This document shows positions 1 through 8,135 of a DNA stretch of 37,419 bases, piece by piece. The translations under genes and the position numbers were made by a program. This DNA is from Bdellovibrionales bacterium (GTDB lineage: Bacteria > Bdellovibrionota > UBA2428): contig JAFEAR010000128.1 in NCBI GenBank assembly GCA_018266335.1, positions 1 through 37,419 of the forward strand. Reading direction: 5' to 3'. The first letter of the stretch is position 1, and every line of letters begins with the position of its first letter. The notes beneath the pieces are model-generated. The model made no database searches. It saw nothing but the letters and a program-made list of their open reading frames with translations, and was not told the origin of the DNA.

Positions 1-411
1 AACGCGGCAGGGCAAAAAGTTATTATCGATCTCTATTGCGGACGCGACCTCTCCGAAAACGATTTTCAGAGATTGGCCGAAAGCCGCGACGCCGTTAAGG
101 ACGACGCCATTGCGATTCTGTTTCAACGCCTGCATTCGCTCGGAAACAGCGGCTCACGCCGACAAATTTTTCTCGCGGCGCTACACGACTCACTCGCAGC
201 AGATTCCAATGCGAGCAACTACTTGCTACAAAATTTCGACAAACTAGATCTGAACGAGCAAGAATTTCGATCGGCCACCGAGCCCTTGTGCCGATTCAAG
301 GCGGATGCCCAGACCCAGAACAACTGGACCTTTGCCCGCAACCAAATGGATCACTACGCGAACGCCCATGGTTTTTCCGAAGCCGCGCGGTCCGCCGCCA
401 TCTGCCCCTAA
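1..411 (+). CDS. C-terminal part of an unrecognised protein
   Basis: The frame is open from the first base of the window to a TAA at 409-411, giving 136 residues, so the start lies outside the window. A TTG at 73 is only an internal candidate. The piece is mostly polar and looks helical, with Asn, Gln, Ala and Arg-rich stretches. It has no obvious membrane segment and ends in Ala-Ile-Cys-Pro. I do not recognise the family. Its stop overlaps the stop of the convergent methyltransferase gene by two to three bases. Coding is supported by the uninterrupted frame and by GC-rich third positions like those of its neighbours. No function is assigned. Confidence 0.6.
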   Translation, partial: NAAGQKVIIDLYCGRDLSENDFQRLAESRDAVKDDAIAILFQRLHSLGNSGSRRQIFLAALHDSLAADSNASNYLLQNFDKLDLNEQEFRSATEPLCRFKADAQTQNNWTFARNQMDHYANAHGFSEAARSAAICP

Positions 412-1559
412 GCTTGATCTTTACGTACGAAGTGCGCCAGAGTTTCTACGTGAGAAGTTTGCGGGAACATATCCATGGGCTGCACTTCACGTAGTGCAAA
501 GCCCTTGCTCGCCAGGGCCGCAGCATCACGCACGAAAGTAGCCGGATCGCAGGAGATGTAAAAAATGTGAGCAAGGTCGGCCAGATCGGCAGCAATTTTT
601 TCGATTCCCTTGGAGCCCGTCCGCGGCGGATCCAACACCAGCACCGTAGTCCGTGCATGATCGCGAGGAATAACACGCAGGGCGGCCGGATGCGCCAGGT
701 CGCTTTCGAAGGCCCGAACACCGGGAAGGCCCCGCGCCTCGAGGGCATCAATAGAGTCGCGACCCACTTCGAAGGCGACGATGTCGGTGAATCCCAAACT
801 CGAGGCCACTTCCGTAAAGTTGCCCGAGCCCGCATAGAGTTCCAAAAGTTTGTTATCCCGCGGCAAGTCCCGCAGATGATCTCGCAACCAGCTACGCATG
901 CGATCGTTCTGCGCCTCATTACCCTGCCGGAAAGGCCGACGTCGATTCAACACGGGCTCAGGAGAAACCGCCGTAGCCTCGTCGATATCAATGAAATTCC
1001 AATTGTAGCCATCCGCCGGGGCCCACCGCAGCTCGGGAAGGCGCCGAATGAGCGTTTGGAGCTTTTCGCGCATAGGTTCCGTAAGCACGATGCAATCGTC
1101 CACGCTCGCAATTTCGCGGGAGGACTCGCTCACAAAACCCAAACGCTTGCCATCGGTCTTTACCTGGGCGCGGTTGCGGTAGCCAAGCGGCTGCGAGCCT
1201 AAGATCGGCAAAAGAATTTTATCGTCCGTAAGGAGCGAAGCGCGCTCGAGGGCATGGCGCACCCGGTGCTGCTTAAACTGCAACTGCGATTCGTAGCTGC
1301 CAATCATCCACGGACAACCGCCACAGCTACCGCGCTCCCAGCCCTGGTGTGGGCACGGTGGAGTGACCCGATCCGGTGAGGCTTCAACCATTTTACTAAG
1401 GCGAGCGTAACCATAGCGTTTTTCAACGCGCTCAATCGTGAACTCACCCAGATCGCCGGGCCAAGTTCCTGCCACGAAGAACACGCGGCCGTCGGGATGC
1501 TCAACCACGCCGAGCCCCTCGCTCGATAAACCGCGAATGCGGCCAGAGAAGGTGTCCAT
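408..1559 (-). CDS. TrmA/RlmD-family RNA (uracil-5-)-methyltransferase with Fe-S site
   Basis: This is a SAM-dependent enzyme that methylates C5 of a uridine in rRNA or tRNA (COG2265 family). The 383-residue protein starts with a TRAM-like beta-rich segment (residues 1-60). Four cysteines, C69, C79, C82 and C156, match the [4Fe-4S] ligands of RlmD-type enzymes; the spacing between the first two is longer than usual. The SAM site is the motif LELYAGSGNFTE, followed by VLDPPRTGSKG. The catalytic cysteine is C337 in SCDPAT, and the C-terminal DMFPQTSHVE is the family signature. Its ATG follows the rlmN stop directly, with no bases between them, so the two are cotranscribed and probably translationally coupled. 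Whether the target is 23S rRNA or tRNA cannot be told from sequence. The family call is secure. Confidence 0.9.
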   Translation of the reverse strand: MDTFSGRIRGLSSEGLGVVEHPDGRVFFVAGTWPGDLGEFTIERVEKRYGYARLSKMVEASPDRVTPPCPHQGWERGSCGGCPWMIGSYESQLQFKQHRVRHALERASLLTDDKILLPILGSQPLGYRNRAQVKTDGKRLGFVSESSREIASVDDCIVLTEPMREKLQTLIRRLPELRWAPADGYNWNFIDIDEATAVSPEPVLNRRRPFRQGNEAQNDRMRSWLRDHLRDLPRDNKLLELYAGSGNFTEVASSLGFTDIVAFEVGRDSIDALEARGLPGVRAFESDLAHPAALRVIPRDHARTTVLVLDPPRTGSKGIEKIAADLADLAHIFYISCDPATFVRDAAALASKGFALREVQPMDMFPQTSHVETLAHFVRKDQA

Positions 1560-2654
1560 TTATAGACGAGCCGCCACGGACGACGGAGCAAGATTCGCTT
1601 CGCGCTTGTGAATCGAAGCCAGCTGACCACAGGCCGCCGAAATATCGCGACCCCGCGAAGTACGCACGAAGTTCAGAAGCCCCGCACTGCTCAGAACACG
1701 GCGGAAGGCATCGACGCTCTCCATGTCTGGACGCTTATACGGAATGTTGGGGTTCTCGTTGTACAACAGAAGGTTAATTTTGCAGGGGATGCCACGCACG
1801 CGCTTGATGAGTTCCAAAGCGTGCTCGGGACGATCGTTGAGCTCCTTGATAAGGATGTACTCAAAGGTCACATAAAAATCGCGCCGCTCAGCCCGCAACT
1901 CAGGCTTGTGCGCAATTTCGCGCAACGAGCCCAGCAGCATGTCCAAGTTGTAGGCCTTGTTGATGGGCATGATGGACTGACGAATGGCATCCGTCGGCGC
2001 ATTGAGCGAAATCGCCAGACGGCATTTCGTTTCCTTTAGAAAACGTTTCATGGCCGGCACCAGACCACTCGTCGAGACGGTGATCTTGCGCGGGCCCTTA
2101 TTGAGACCTTCAGTGTGCGTGAGGATATCCAGCGCACCCATGACGTTGTCGTAGTTGTCGAGCGGCTCGCCCATGCCCATGAACACCAGGTTCGTAATCT
2201 TCTCCCGGTTCGGCATGGCCATGAGCTGACCTACGATTTCGCCCGCCGCCAAATTGCGCTCTACTTTTTGCTGGGCGGTAAGGCAGAAAGTGCAGCCCAT
2301 TTTGCAGCCCACTTGAGTGGACACGCAAAGAGTCACCCGGCCCGTATCCTCGCGCGGAATCCAAACGGTTTCGACCGTTTTCCCATCTTCGAGCTTAAGG
2401 AGGTACTTGATGGTGCCATCGCTCGACTGCTGGGAGGTTACGATGGTCGGGAACGACGCGGTGTAGCCACCTTCAATGAGTTTTGCGCGAAAGTCTTTGC
2501 TGAGGTTCGACATCTTCTCGATGTCGGTCTCGCCTTCGCGCCAAAGCCAGCGAATCAGTTGGTTTTTACGGAATTTCGGTTGCCCCAGGCTCTCGAGCAG
2601 ATTTTCCAATTGAAGGGGTGAGGCGTTGGCCAGATTGCGAGTCCCCTGTAACAT
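1560..2654 (-). CDS. rlmN: RlmN, 23S rRNA/tRNA adenine-C2 methyltransferase (radical SAM)
   Basis: This radical SAM enzyme methylates C2 of A2503 in 23S rRNA and, in known members, A37 of some tRNAs. The cluster motif CxxxCxxC is at C117, C121 and C124, within CKMGCTFC. The two cysteines of the ping-pong mechanism are also present: C110, seven residues before the motif, and C342 in AACGQL. The N-terminal segment with FRKNQLIRWLW is the helical RNA-binding part. The frame is open up to a TTG at 2690, but that codon has no ribosome-binding site. The ATG at 2654 gives a normal 364-residue RlmN and has an AAAAAGG upstream, though rather far. It is the first gene of a two-gene unit with the methyltransferase that follows directly. 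Confidence 0.95.
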   Translation of the reverse strand: MLQGTRNLANASPLQLENLLESLGQPKFRKNQLIRWLWREGETDIEKMSNLSKDFRAKLIEGGYTASFPTIVTSQQSSDGTIKYLLKLEDGKTVETVWIPREDTGRVTLCVSTQVGCKMGCTFCLTAQQKVERNLAAGEIVGQLMAMPNREKITNLVFMGMGEPLDNYDNVMGALDILTHTEGLNKGPRKITVSTSGLVPAMKRFLKETKCRLAISLNAPTDAIRQSIMPINKAYNLDMLLGSLREIAHKPELRAERRDFYVTFEYILIKELNDRPEHALELIKRVRGIPCKINLLLYNENPNIPYKRPDMESVDAFRRVLSSAGLLNFVRTSRGRDISAACGQLASIHKREANLAPSSVAARL

Positions 2655-2715
2655 GCTGAGGTTTTTGCCTTTTTCTACTCGACGCGTCAAGCCAAAAGTA
2701 CGCTATCATGGAGGC

Positions 2716-3711
2716 ATGAGCGAGAGCAGCTCCAAAAAAGATGCCCCAGCCCCTAAAAAGGGTTTTGGGGGCGATTTCACCTCGACCGGCACCGCATCTT
2801 CCACCGGAGAACACACTCAAATCGGTGAGGTACGCGGCAATACCAAAGCCATCGGGCAACTGCTGCCCATTCTGCAGGTCTCCTCGGGGGCCGATCAGGG
2901 CCGCATTCTGTCCCTAGCCCAGTTCCCTCGCATCACCATTGGGCGCTCCAAGGACGCCACCCTGGTGCTCTACGATCCCAGCTGCTCGCGCAATCACGCC
3001 GAGGTCTTCCTGGGCCCCGACAACAACTCCTGGATCAAAGACATGGGTTCAACCAACGGATCCAAAGTAAACGGCGAAAAACTCTCCGCCCCCAAACAAC
3101 TGGCCGATGGCGACCGCATTCAACTGGGCGACAACACCATTCTGCGCTACTCGCTCATTCCCGAAGACGACGCTCGCGTGCAAATGGACGTGTACCACCG
3201 CGCCACGCGCGATTCGCTCACGAACTCTTACAATCGCCGGCAGTACGACGAATTCATGTCGCGGGAGCTGGCCTACCTCAAACGCGGTGGCGGCCAGGGC
3301 CTAGGCCTGGTGATGTTCGACGTAGACCACTTTAAAAAGATCAACGATAGCTTCGGCCACCTGGCCGGAGACGAAGTGCTCCGGGAACTCGGGCGCCGAG
3401 TACCCGGCTGCATCCGGGCGGAAGACTTTTTTGCGCGCATCGGTGGCGAAGAATTCGCCATCATCACCCGCTCGGACACTCTAGAGGGCATGAAGATTTT
3501 GGCTGAGCGGATACGCCAGGCCATGGAGTCGGCACCGGCCAGTTTCGAAGGCCGCGGCATTCTATTCACCGTGTCGGTGGGCTACACCTACGCTCCGAAC
3601 AAAAGTTCCATCACGAGCGAGCAGCTCGTCGCGGCGGCCGATGAAGCGCTCTACGAGGCCAAGCACGGCGGACGCAACCGTTCCATCGGTAAAGACGTTA
3701 AAACCAGTTGA
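2716..3711 (+). CDS. FHA-GGDEF diguanylate cyclase (DgcB-like)
   Basis: This cyclase makes cyclic di-GMP from two GTP. The order of parts is: a disordered Ser/Thr-rich N-terminus (1-45, with a Thr/Ser cluster around 22-34); an FHA domain (about 52-137, with TIGRS, SRNH and STNGS as phosphothreonine-binding residues); and a GGDEF domain (about 160-325). The active site is GGEEF at 233-237. An RxxD inhibitory site (R224-D227) stands five residues before it, so product inhibition is expected. The architecture is that of Bdellovibrio DgcB, where a phosphorylated N-terminal peptide binds the FHA domain and the enzyme is needed for prey entry; the same role here is inference. The ATG at 2716 follows GGAGG by only one base, so the start is not certain; the frame is open upstream to 2626. 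Confidence 0.9.
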   Translation: MSESSSKKDAPAPKKGFGGDFTSTGTASSTGEHTQIGEVRGNTKAIGQLLPILQVSSGADQGRILSLAQFPRITIGRSKDATLVLYDPSCSRNHAEVFLGPDNNSWIKDMGSTNGSKVNGEKLSAPKQLADGDRIQLGDNTILRYSLIPEDDARVQMDVYHRATRDSLTNSYNRRQYDEFMSRELAYLKRGGGQGLGLVMFDVDHFKKINDSFGHLAGDEVLRELGRRVPGCIRAEDFFARIGGEEFAIITRSDTLEGMKILAERIRQAMESAPASFEGRGILFTVSVGYTYAPNKSSITSEQLVAAADEALYEAKHGGRNRSIGKDVKTS

Positions 3712-3731
3712 GCCCGGCCCGCGCGCCGGCG

Positions 3732-4682
3732 CTAGCGAATATTGTGACTAATAAGTTTTTCTAGGAATTCACCGTAAGGAATTCCCAGCATCTGCGCGCT
3801 CTGCCGGCGATCGCCACCCTTGGCGGCGAGGGCGCCGCGGAGCCGCGCATTTTCGCGATCGACTTCGGCCTGAAAAGTTTTCGACATGCGCGGCTGAAAC
3901 TCCGGGGGCAGATCCGTCGCTACGCAACGGGCGAGGTCCGGTTGGCGCAGCAGGAGCTGCTGAATAAGTTTGCTGAGATCGTCCAAATTTCCGTACCACT
4001 CTTGCTTAGAAACAAAGTCCACGAACCAGGTGGGCGGCGTCTGTGTGCGCCCCGAAATCTTTTCAGCAAACACTTGCACCAAATGCGGCAGGTCTTCGCT
4101 GCGCTCCCGCAACGTGGGCAGGAAAACCGCAAAACCCGAAATGGCCTGGAACAAATCGCGCCGAAACTCCCCGCAAATCATTTGCACGGACAGGGCCTGC
4201 TCCGTGCCCAGAATCAAGCGCGGAAGGGGCAGCCCCTTGTCCGCAAAAATCTTGCGACGCTTTAAAAACTCCAGCAGCTCTTCCTGGCCTGCGGCCGAGA
4301 GCAGATCAACGCCTTCCAAGTAAATCAAATCGGCCGCCTGCGTTTGCGGCGCCGCTAGTAGCTGCGTAAAACCTGGACTCGTAAAATCGCCCCGCACGAC
4401 CCGCAATTTACCGGGTTCCAGGTCCTCAAGTTTACGGCAAACATTGTGCATCTGAAAAAGCTCGTCCACGTGCCGACGCTTGCCCGCACCACGCTCACCG
4501 TAAATGAGCACGGGCACTTCGGGACTATCCAACAGACTAAGCAGGTGAGCGTAGGCGGACTGGAGAGACGCATTGCGAGTGCGTAGCGAGCCGAACACGC
4601 CCTCTTTAGCGAGTTCCACGATGCGGCCCTGAAAACGACGCGCTAATTCGCGCGCAACTTCGGGATCCCTTTTTACTGCCAT
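3732..4682 (-). CDS. Sigma-54-activator-like AAA+ protein without GAFTGA, Fis-type HTH
   Basis: This 316-residue protein has the outline of an NtrC-type regulator. The AAA+ core has a Walker A at 62-68 (GERGAGK), a weak Walker B around 119-126 (LIYLEGVD, lacking the usual DE), an arginine-rich sensor region (FRRDLF) and LRERSEDL. A Fis-type helix-turn-helix is at about 290-316. The segment that should hold the sigma-54-contacting GAFTGA loop reads VVRGDFTSPGFTQLL, so that loop is absent. Such proteins usually cannot open sigma-54 promoters, so it may be a sigma-70 regulator or a non-transcriptional DNA-binding ATPase (inference). The start ATG has GGAGG eight bases upstream. It is convergent with the diguanylate cyclase, 20 bases apart. 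There is no receiver or sensor domain. Confidence 0.85.
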   Translation of the reverse strand: MAVKRDPEVARELARRFQGRIVELAKEGVFGSLRTRNASLQSAYAHLLSLLDSPEVPVLIYGERGAGKRRHVDELFQMHNVCRKLEDLEPGKLRVVRGDFTSPGFTQLLAAPQTQAADLIYLEGVDLLSAAGQEELLEFLKRRKIFADKGLPLPRLILGTEQALSVQMICGEFRRDLFQAISGFAVFLPTLRERSEDLPHLVQVFAEKISGRTQTPPTWFVDFVSKQEWYGNLDDLSKLIQQLLLRQPDLARCVATDLPPEFQPRMSKTFQAEVDRENARLRGALAAKGGDRRQSAQMLGIPYGEFLEKLISHNIR

Positions 4683-4794
4683 GGCTCAAATCCTCCGTGA
4701 TTTGCGAGCGCCGACTCCGGAATTATCTAAGCAATTCGCGCGCCACCGAGGAAAACGACTAAGCCTTGGAATTGTCACGCGCAAAAAGCGCCCT

Positions 4795-4817
4795 GGGTGT
4801 CGACGAGTTCGACACCC
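4795..4817 (-). terminator. 9-bp perfect hairpin downstream of the OMP operon
   Basis: GGGTGTCGA (4795-4803) and TCGACACCC (4809-4817) form a perfect stem with a five-base loop. It lies about 40 bases past the stop of the beta-barrel gene. In minus-strand reading, a run of five T follows seven bases after the stem, itself in the loop of a GCGC hairpin. A terminator or mRNA-stabilising hairpin is likely; the T run is not ideally placed. Confidence 0.4.
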
Positions 4818-4857
4818 CCTGCCTATTCGTTCAGAAGTTCAACAGGATGCGCAGAGC

Positions 4858-5784
4858 TCAAAGCTCCCAGCGATGCTGAATGGACATGGCCACGCTGCGC
4901 GTGAGCAGCACGTTGTGCACGGGCCCCAATAGAGTCTGGTCCGTGTAGGAAGCACTCAAACTCCAGGCGGACGAAGGCATCCAGCTAAGCTGGAAGGTAG
5001 GATTCCACACGAGTTTTTCATCGACAGTTCCGGTTCGAGCCCCCGAGTAGGATTGGGCAGCCTGGTAGCTGGGGCCGACACTCAAACCCAAACGCCAATC
5101 ACTGCCCCCCGGACTATAGCCCGCGCCCACCAAAAAGCTTCCGCCCCAGCCGGCCCCCAAGCGAAAATCGCCATCGGGCCCACGGAACGATTGCGCAAAG
5201 AAAGATTGAAGCTGCGCGGCCGCCAAGACATCGAACGAACCCCAGGCCTTCAAAAATTGCACCCCGGCCGCCAAACCCCACACACCTAAACTCGAGGCAT
5301 CGAGCTGGTAGGGATCCGTGGTGTCGTGAATAGATTTACCACCGGGCGCCAGCAGTTGTAGGTACGCAAAACCTTTCGGACGCCAGACGGAATAGTAAGT
5401 CTCGGGCAGCAGCTCGAAACCCAGGCTGGCGCGCAAGTCACCGAGCCCGACTTTAGAATAATTCACTCCCGAAACCGCGCGGGCACGACGCACCACGGGC
5501 ACTTCAGCGCCCAACTGAAAGCGATCGCTCAAACGGTAGGCACCCGCCAGCGTGGTGGTTTGAATTTGTTCGTTGGTGGCCGAATTTCTGAAGACGGGCA
5601 AACCACCCACGGGAGGATCGGCCACCACAAAACCATTGGCCAAGCTAAGCCCCACTTGCGCCCGATCGTCGCCAGTCATGAGCGAGGGAAAAGCAGCAGT
5701 TGCCCCGCAACACGCGGCCGCCCAGGCAACCGCGCTCCAACTTAACGCCCATGGGACTAGTAAAAAACTTGCCAGCCTCAACAC
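4858..5784 (-). CDS. Outer-membrane beta-barrel protein
   Basis: This exported protein has alternating hydrophobic/polar strands throughout and ends in a typical outer-membrane C-terminus (…SIQHRWEL). The N-terminus has a hydrophobic signal segment ending in AWA, followed by a mature start with a Cys-Cys-Gly, which may bind a metal or form a disulfide. The frame extends to a TTG at 5826 inside the lipoprotein gene, but that codon has no ribosome-binding site. GTG 5784, with AAGG eight bases upstream and just after the lipoprotein stop, gives 308 residues and a standard signal peptide, so I chose it. It is the last gene of the XRE-MFS-redoxin-lipoprotein operon. The transported substrate, if any, is unknown. 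Confidence 0.75.
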   Translation of the reverse strand: MLRLASFLLVPWALSWSAVAWAAACCGATAAFPSLMTGDDRAQVGLSLANGFVVADPPVGGLPVFRNSATNEQIQTTTLAGAYRLSDRFQLGAEVPVVRRARAVSGVNYSKVGLGDLRASLGFELLPETYYSVWRPKGFAYLQLLAPGGKSIHDTTDPYQLDASSLGVWGLAAGVQFLKAWGSFDVLAAAQLQSFFAQSFRGPDGDFRLGAGWGGSFLVGAGYSPGGSDWRLGLSVGPSYQAAQSYSGARTGTVDEKLVWNPTFQLSWMPSSAWSLSASYTDQTLLGPVHNVLLTRSVAMSIQHRWEL

Positions 5785-5794
5785 GGAGCGAGCC

Positions 5795-6298
5795 TTAAAT
5801 GTCGATGCCCACTTTAGCTTCTTCAACTACGGCGCCCGCATCCTTCAGTTGAACTTTGATTTCCCAGTAGCCACCCATGGTGAAGAACACGCGGGTAGCG
5901 AGGTACACACCTACTTGATCGGTGGAGGTAACCGTTACGGGCGAAGAACCATGACCCATCGAAGGCATGAACAATTTAACCGCTACGTCGTGGCCGGGAT
6001 GGGCGTACGGACCGGCATCCGAGCCCGTGCGCTCGTCCCAGAATTTCAGGGTGAAGGAACCTTCAGTGTCTTCAGTGGGACGCTGAATCCACTGCATGCT
6101 GGCGCACACGCCGGCACTGGGAAAACGGAATTCACAATCGGAAGCCGGGTGACTTTGCACATGTTCGGCCGGAGCTTCGTTCTTGACCGAATTTTCAGTC
6201 GCAGCTGCATTCGTGTGGTGCAACAACGGCGAAGCGCCGCAGGCGGAAACGGAACCCGTAGCGATTACGAAGAAGAAATTTTTCAGCAATGCAGACAT
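5795..6298 (-). CDS. FixH/YtkA-like lipoprotein
   Basis: This 167-residue lipoprotein has a signal peptide ending in the lipobox SVSAC, so the mature Cys is at about residue 20. The mature part has a beta-sandwich look, with the motif MPSMGHGS followed by GVYLATRVFFTMGGYWEI. This is the pattern of FixH/YtkA-type domains, often found near copper-handling or cytochrome-oxidase genes. Two cysteines (DCEF and GVCAS) could pair. ATG 6298 was preferred to the TTG immediately before it; GGGAG stands nine bases upstream. It lies 21 bases downstream of the redoxin gene. The metal link is inference from the fold and motif only. Confidence 0.75.
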   Translation of the reverse strand: MSALLKNFFFVIATGSVSACGASPLLHHTNAAATENSVKNEAPAEHVQSHPASDCEFRFPSAGVCASMQWIQRPTEDTEGSFTLKFWDERTGSDAGPYAHPGHDVAVKLFMPSMGHGSSPVTVTSTDQVGVYLATRVFFTMGGYWEIKVQLKDAGAVVEEAKVGIDI

Positions 6299-6319
6299 CA
6301 ATTTATACTCCCTTGCAGC

Positions 6320-6886
6320 TCACAGACTGCGTTTAATGTAACAACCCAAAGATTTGCTTTCCGCCAGCGGAGCCGGACGACCCGCCGCGACTTCTTTGAG
6401 CACTTCCCGGAGGTAGTGTTTGCTTGCGTCGTCGGCCTTGTGTGCGTCCGTAACGCCACCCTGGTACAAAATTTTGTGTCCACCGGCATCGACCACAAAT
6501 ACGTGCGGGGTTTTGAGCGCCCCGAAGCTATTAGCGATTTCTGCCTTGGGATCTTTCAACACGGGAAAGCCCAATGCGCTCTCCACGAAATGTTTTTTGG
6601 AAAGCTCTAGGCCTTCATCGACATTGGAGTTGATGCCCACAAAATCCACGCCGGGAAAATCTTTGGCGAGCGTCGTTAACTCTTTCTCATGACTGCGGGA
6701 GCAGGGACAACGGGCCGAAACGAAGACAATGACCGTGGGTTTAGTAGATGCAGAGAGGGTACGCTCAATCTCTTTGCCGGAAGCGAGTTCGACCCCCCGC
6801 AGAGAATTCGGAATCGAAGGCGCCGCAAAACTCCCGACGGAGAGCACCAGAGCACTCAGTGCCAAAAGGCGATTCAAGGTAGGCAT
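6320..6886 (-). CDS. Exported thioredoxin-fold protein (AhpC/TSA-redoxin type)
   Basis: This 188-residue protein has an N-terminal signal peptide (cleavage near SFAAP) and a thioredoxin-like fold. The active-site region reads ARCPCSRSHEKEL: a CPC motif instead of CxxC, in the place of the peroxidatic cysteine. The cis-proline motif is TPHVFVVD, and a third cysteine occurs in LGCYIKR near the end, which could serve as resolving cysteine. Periplasmic peroxidase or thiol reductase activity is likely; the substrate is unknown. It starts eight bases after the stop of the MFS gene and is followed by the FixH-like lipoprotein, so it belongs to the same operon. Confidence 0.85.
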   Translation of the reverse strand: MPTLNRLLALSALVLSVGSFAAPSIPNSLRGVELASGKEIERTLSASTKPTVIVFVSARCPCSRSHEKELTTLAKDFPGVDFVGINSNVDEGLELSKKHFVESALGFPVLKDPKAEIANSFGALKTPHVFVVDAGGHKILYQGGVTDAHKADDASKHYLREVLKEVAAGRPAPLAESKSLGCYIKRSL

Positions 6887-6894
6887 GATGCTCG

Positions 6895-8097
6895 CTATAG
6901 CTTTGCGAGTTTAAGCTGTCGACAATAGAGAGTTAGGACGGCACCCGAGATGACATAAATCACGGCCCCCACCATGAAGATGCGGCCACTGCTTAGGTCC
7001 CGAATAAGGAAGCTAGCCATTGCGGAACCCACGGCGCCAGCCACCGAGGTGGCCGCCAATCGCGCCGATCCCACCGCCCGCAGTTCGTGCGGCTGAACGG
7101 CGCGCTGAAAGAGAGCAATGGCTCCCGGCCAACTGACCCCAATCACGAAGGAGAGCAGCATGTTCGCGAGCATAAAGGCCAGGGGCGAAGAGGCGAGCGC
7201 GAAACCCACGTAAATACCCACCACACTCCAACGAAACAAAACGGTGGAGCGATTCGAAAGCGGATGGTGCGTGCGTTCCACCCACCAGGACGGCAAGCGA
7301 CTGCCCACGAAATAACCCACGTACTGCAACATATAGAGAAAGGAAATTTGGGCGTCGCTCGCATGCAGCTCCTGCTTCATGACGATCACATGGAGGGCGT
7401 TGTAAATGAACAAGCCAAAGCCCGCGAGGAGCTGCGAGACCGTTAGCCAGCGCAATTCGGGCCGCCACAGAATGGAATAAGATCCCGGCGTGGACGCGTG
7501 CGGGTCACCCACGCTACCGTCCAGCGGCACACTGCGAATCAAAAGGGCCGAGACCAAAAACGACAGCGCATCAATCACGAAGGCCGCACCAAATCCGAGC
7601 CGCGACGAAACCACGAAGGCGAGCATGTAGCCCAGCATCATGCCGAGATGACGCCCATTTTCGATTTTGGCGATGAGCCACGCGCGCGCCGACTCAGCCT
7701 TAGGCTCGGCGCGGGCTACGGCCCCCACAAAACTATCAATGTAGCCACCCTGAATCGTCGTCAGAAAGGCAATGGCCACAGTGGCCAGGTAACACCCCAG
7801 CACCACATTCAGACGCAGCAAAACGAGCGGAAGGAGCGTGGCCACGGCCAAGGCCGTGTCCAGGCGGTAAAGGGCGACACGATCGTTACGAAAGATTTTG
7901 AGTCGCGGGGCCAGATAGCCGGCCGTAACTTTAGTGAGCGCGATGAAGGTCCACTGGAGACCCAAGTGCGTTGCATTGCCGGACTCACGGTACAGGAACA
8001 AGGGAATCGCCAGCTCGGTAAAGGCCGAACCCACGAAACTCACAAAGCGCGCGAAATGAATTTTTCGCCCCATCCTGGCGAACTGTTCCGAAAACAT
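6895..8097 (-). CDS. MFS-type transporter
   Basis: This 400-residue integral membrane protein has about 12 hydrophobic segments, with a long cytoplasmic loop near the middle (around residues 195-215). Charged short loops such as RHLGMMLG and the conserved glycine patterns fit the major facilitator superfamily, in a branch similar to enterobactin- or macrolide-exporter-like MFS proteins. An export role is plausible, but the substrate cannot be read from the sequence. It is the second gene of the operon, 38 bases after the XRE regulator, which suggests that the regulator controls it. The ATG at 8097 lacks a strong Shine-Dalgarno sequence; Met9 is an alternative start. Confidence 0.85.
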   Translation of the reverse strand: MFSEQFARMGRKIHFARFVSFVGSAFTELAIPLFLYRESGNATHLGLQWTFIALTKVTAGYLAPRLKIFRNDRVALYRLDTALAVATLLPLVLLRLNVVLGCYLATVAIAFLTTIQGGYIDSFVGAVARAEPKAESARAWLIAKIENGRHLGMMLGYMLAFVVSSRLGFGAAFVIDALSFLVSALLIRSVPLDGSVGDPHASTPGSYSILWRPELRWLTVSQLLAGFGLFIYNALHVIVMKQELHASDAQISFLYMLQYVGYFVGSRLPSWWVERTHHPLSNRSTVLFRWSVVGIYVGFALASSPLAFMLANMLLSFVIGVSWPGAIALFQRAVQPHELRAVGSARLAATSVAGAVGSAMASFLIRDLSSGRIFMVGAVIYVISGAVLTLYCRQLKLAKL

Positions 8098-8135
8098 CCC
8101 GAAGGCTGTCTACCACAGCTTGTTTGGCGCGGGCT

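Noticed and set aside
3714..3729. Short GC hairpin CCGGC-N6-GCCGG between convergent genes
   Set aside because: Only five base pairs and no T run on either strand; such stems are common in GC-rich DNA.
4681..4932. 83-codon plus-strand ORF between the AAA+ gene and the OMP gene
   Set aside because: It starts within the complement of another start codon and runs into the OMP gene; it has no ribosome-binding site and no family. The gap is better explained as intergenic with one hairpin.
5573..6610. 345-codon plus-strand ORF
   Set aside because: It lies antisense across three good genes with signal peptides, lipobox and ribosome-binding sites. Its translation shows no domain and has low-complexity His/Arg/Gln composition, so it is a shadow of GC-rich third positions.
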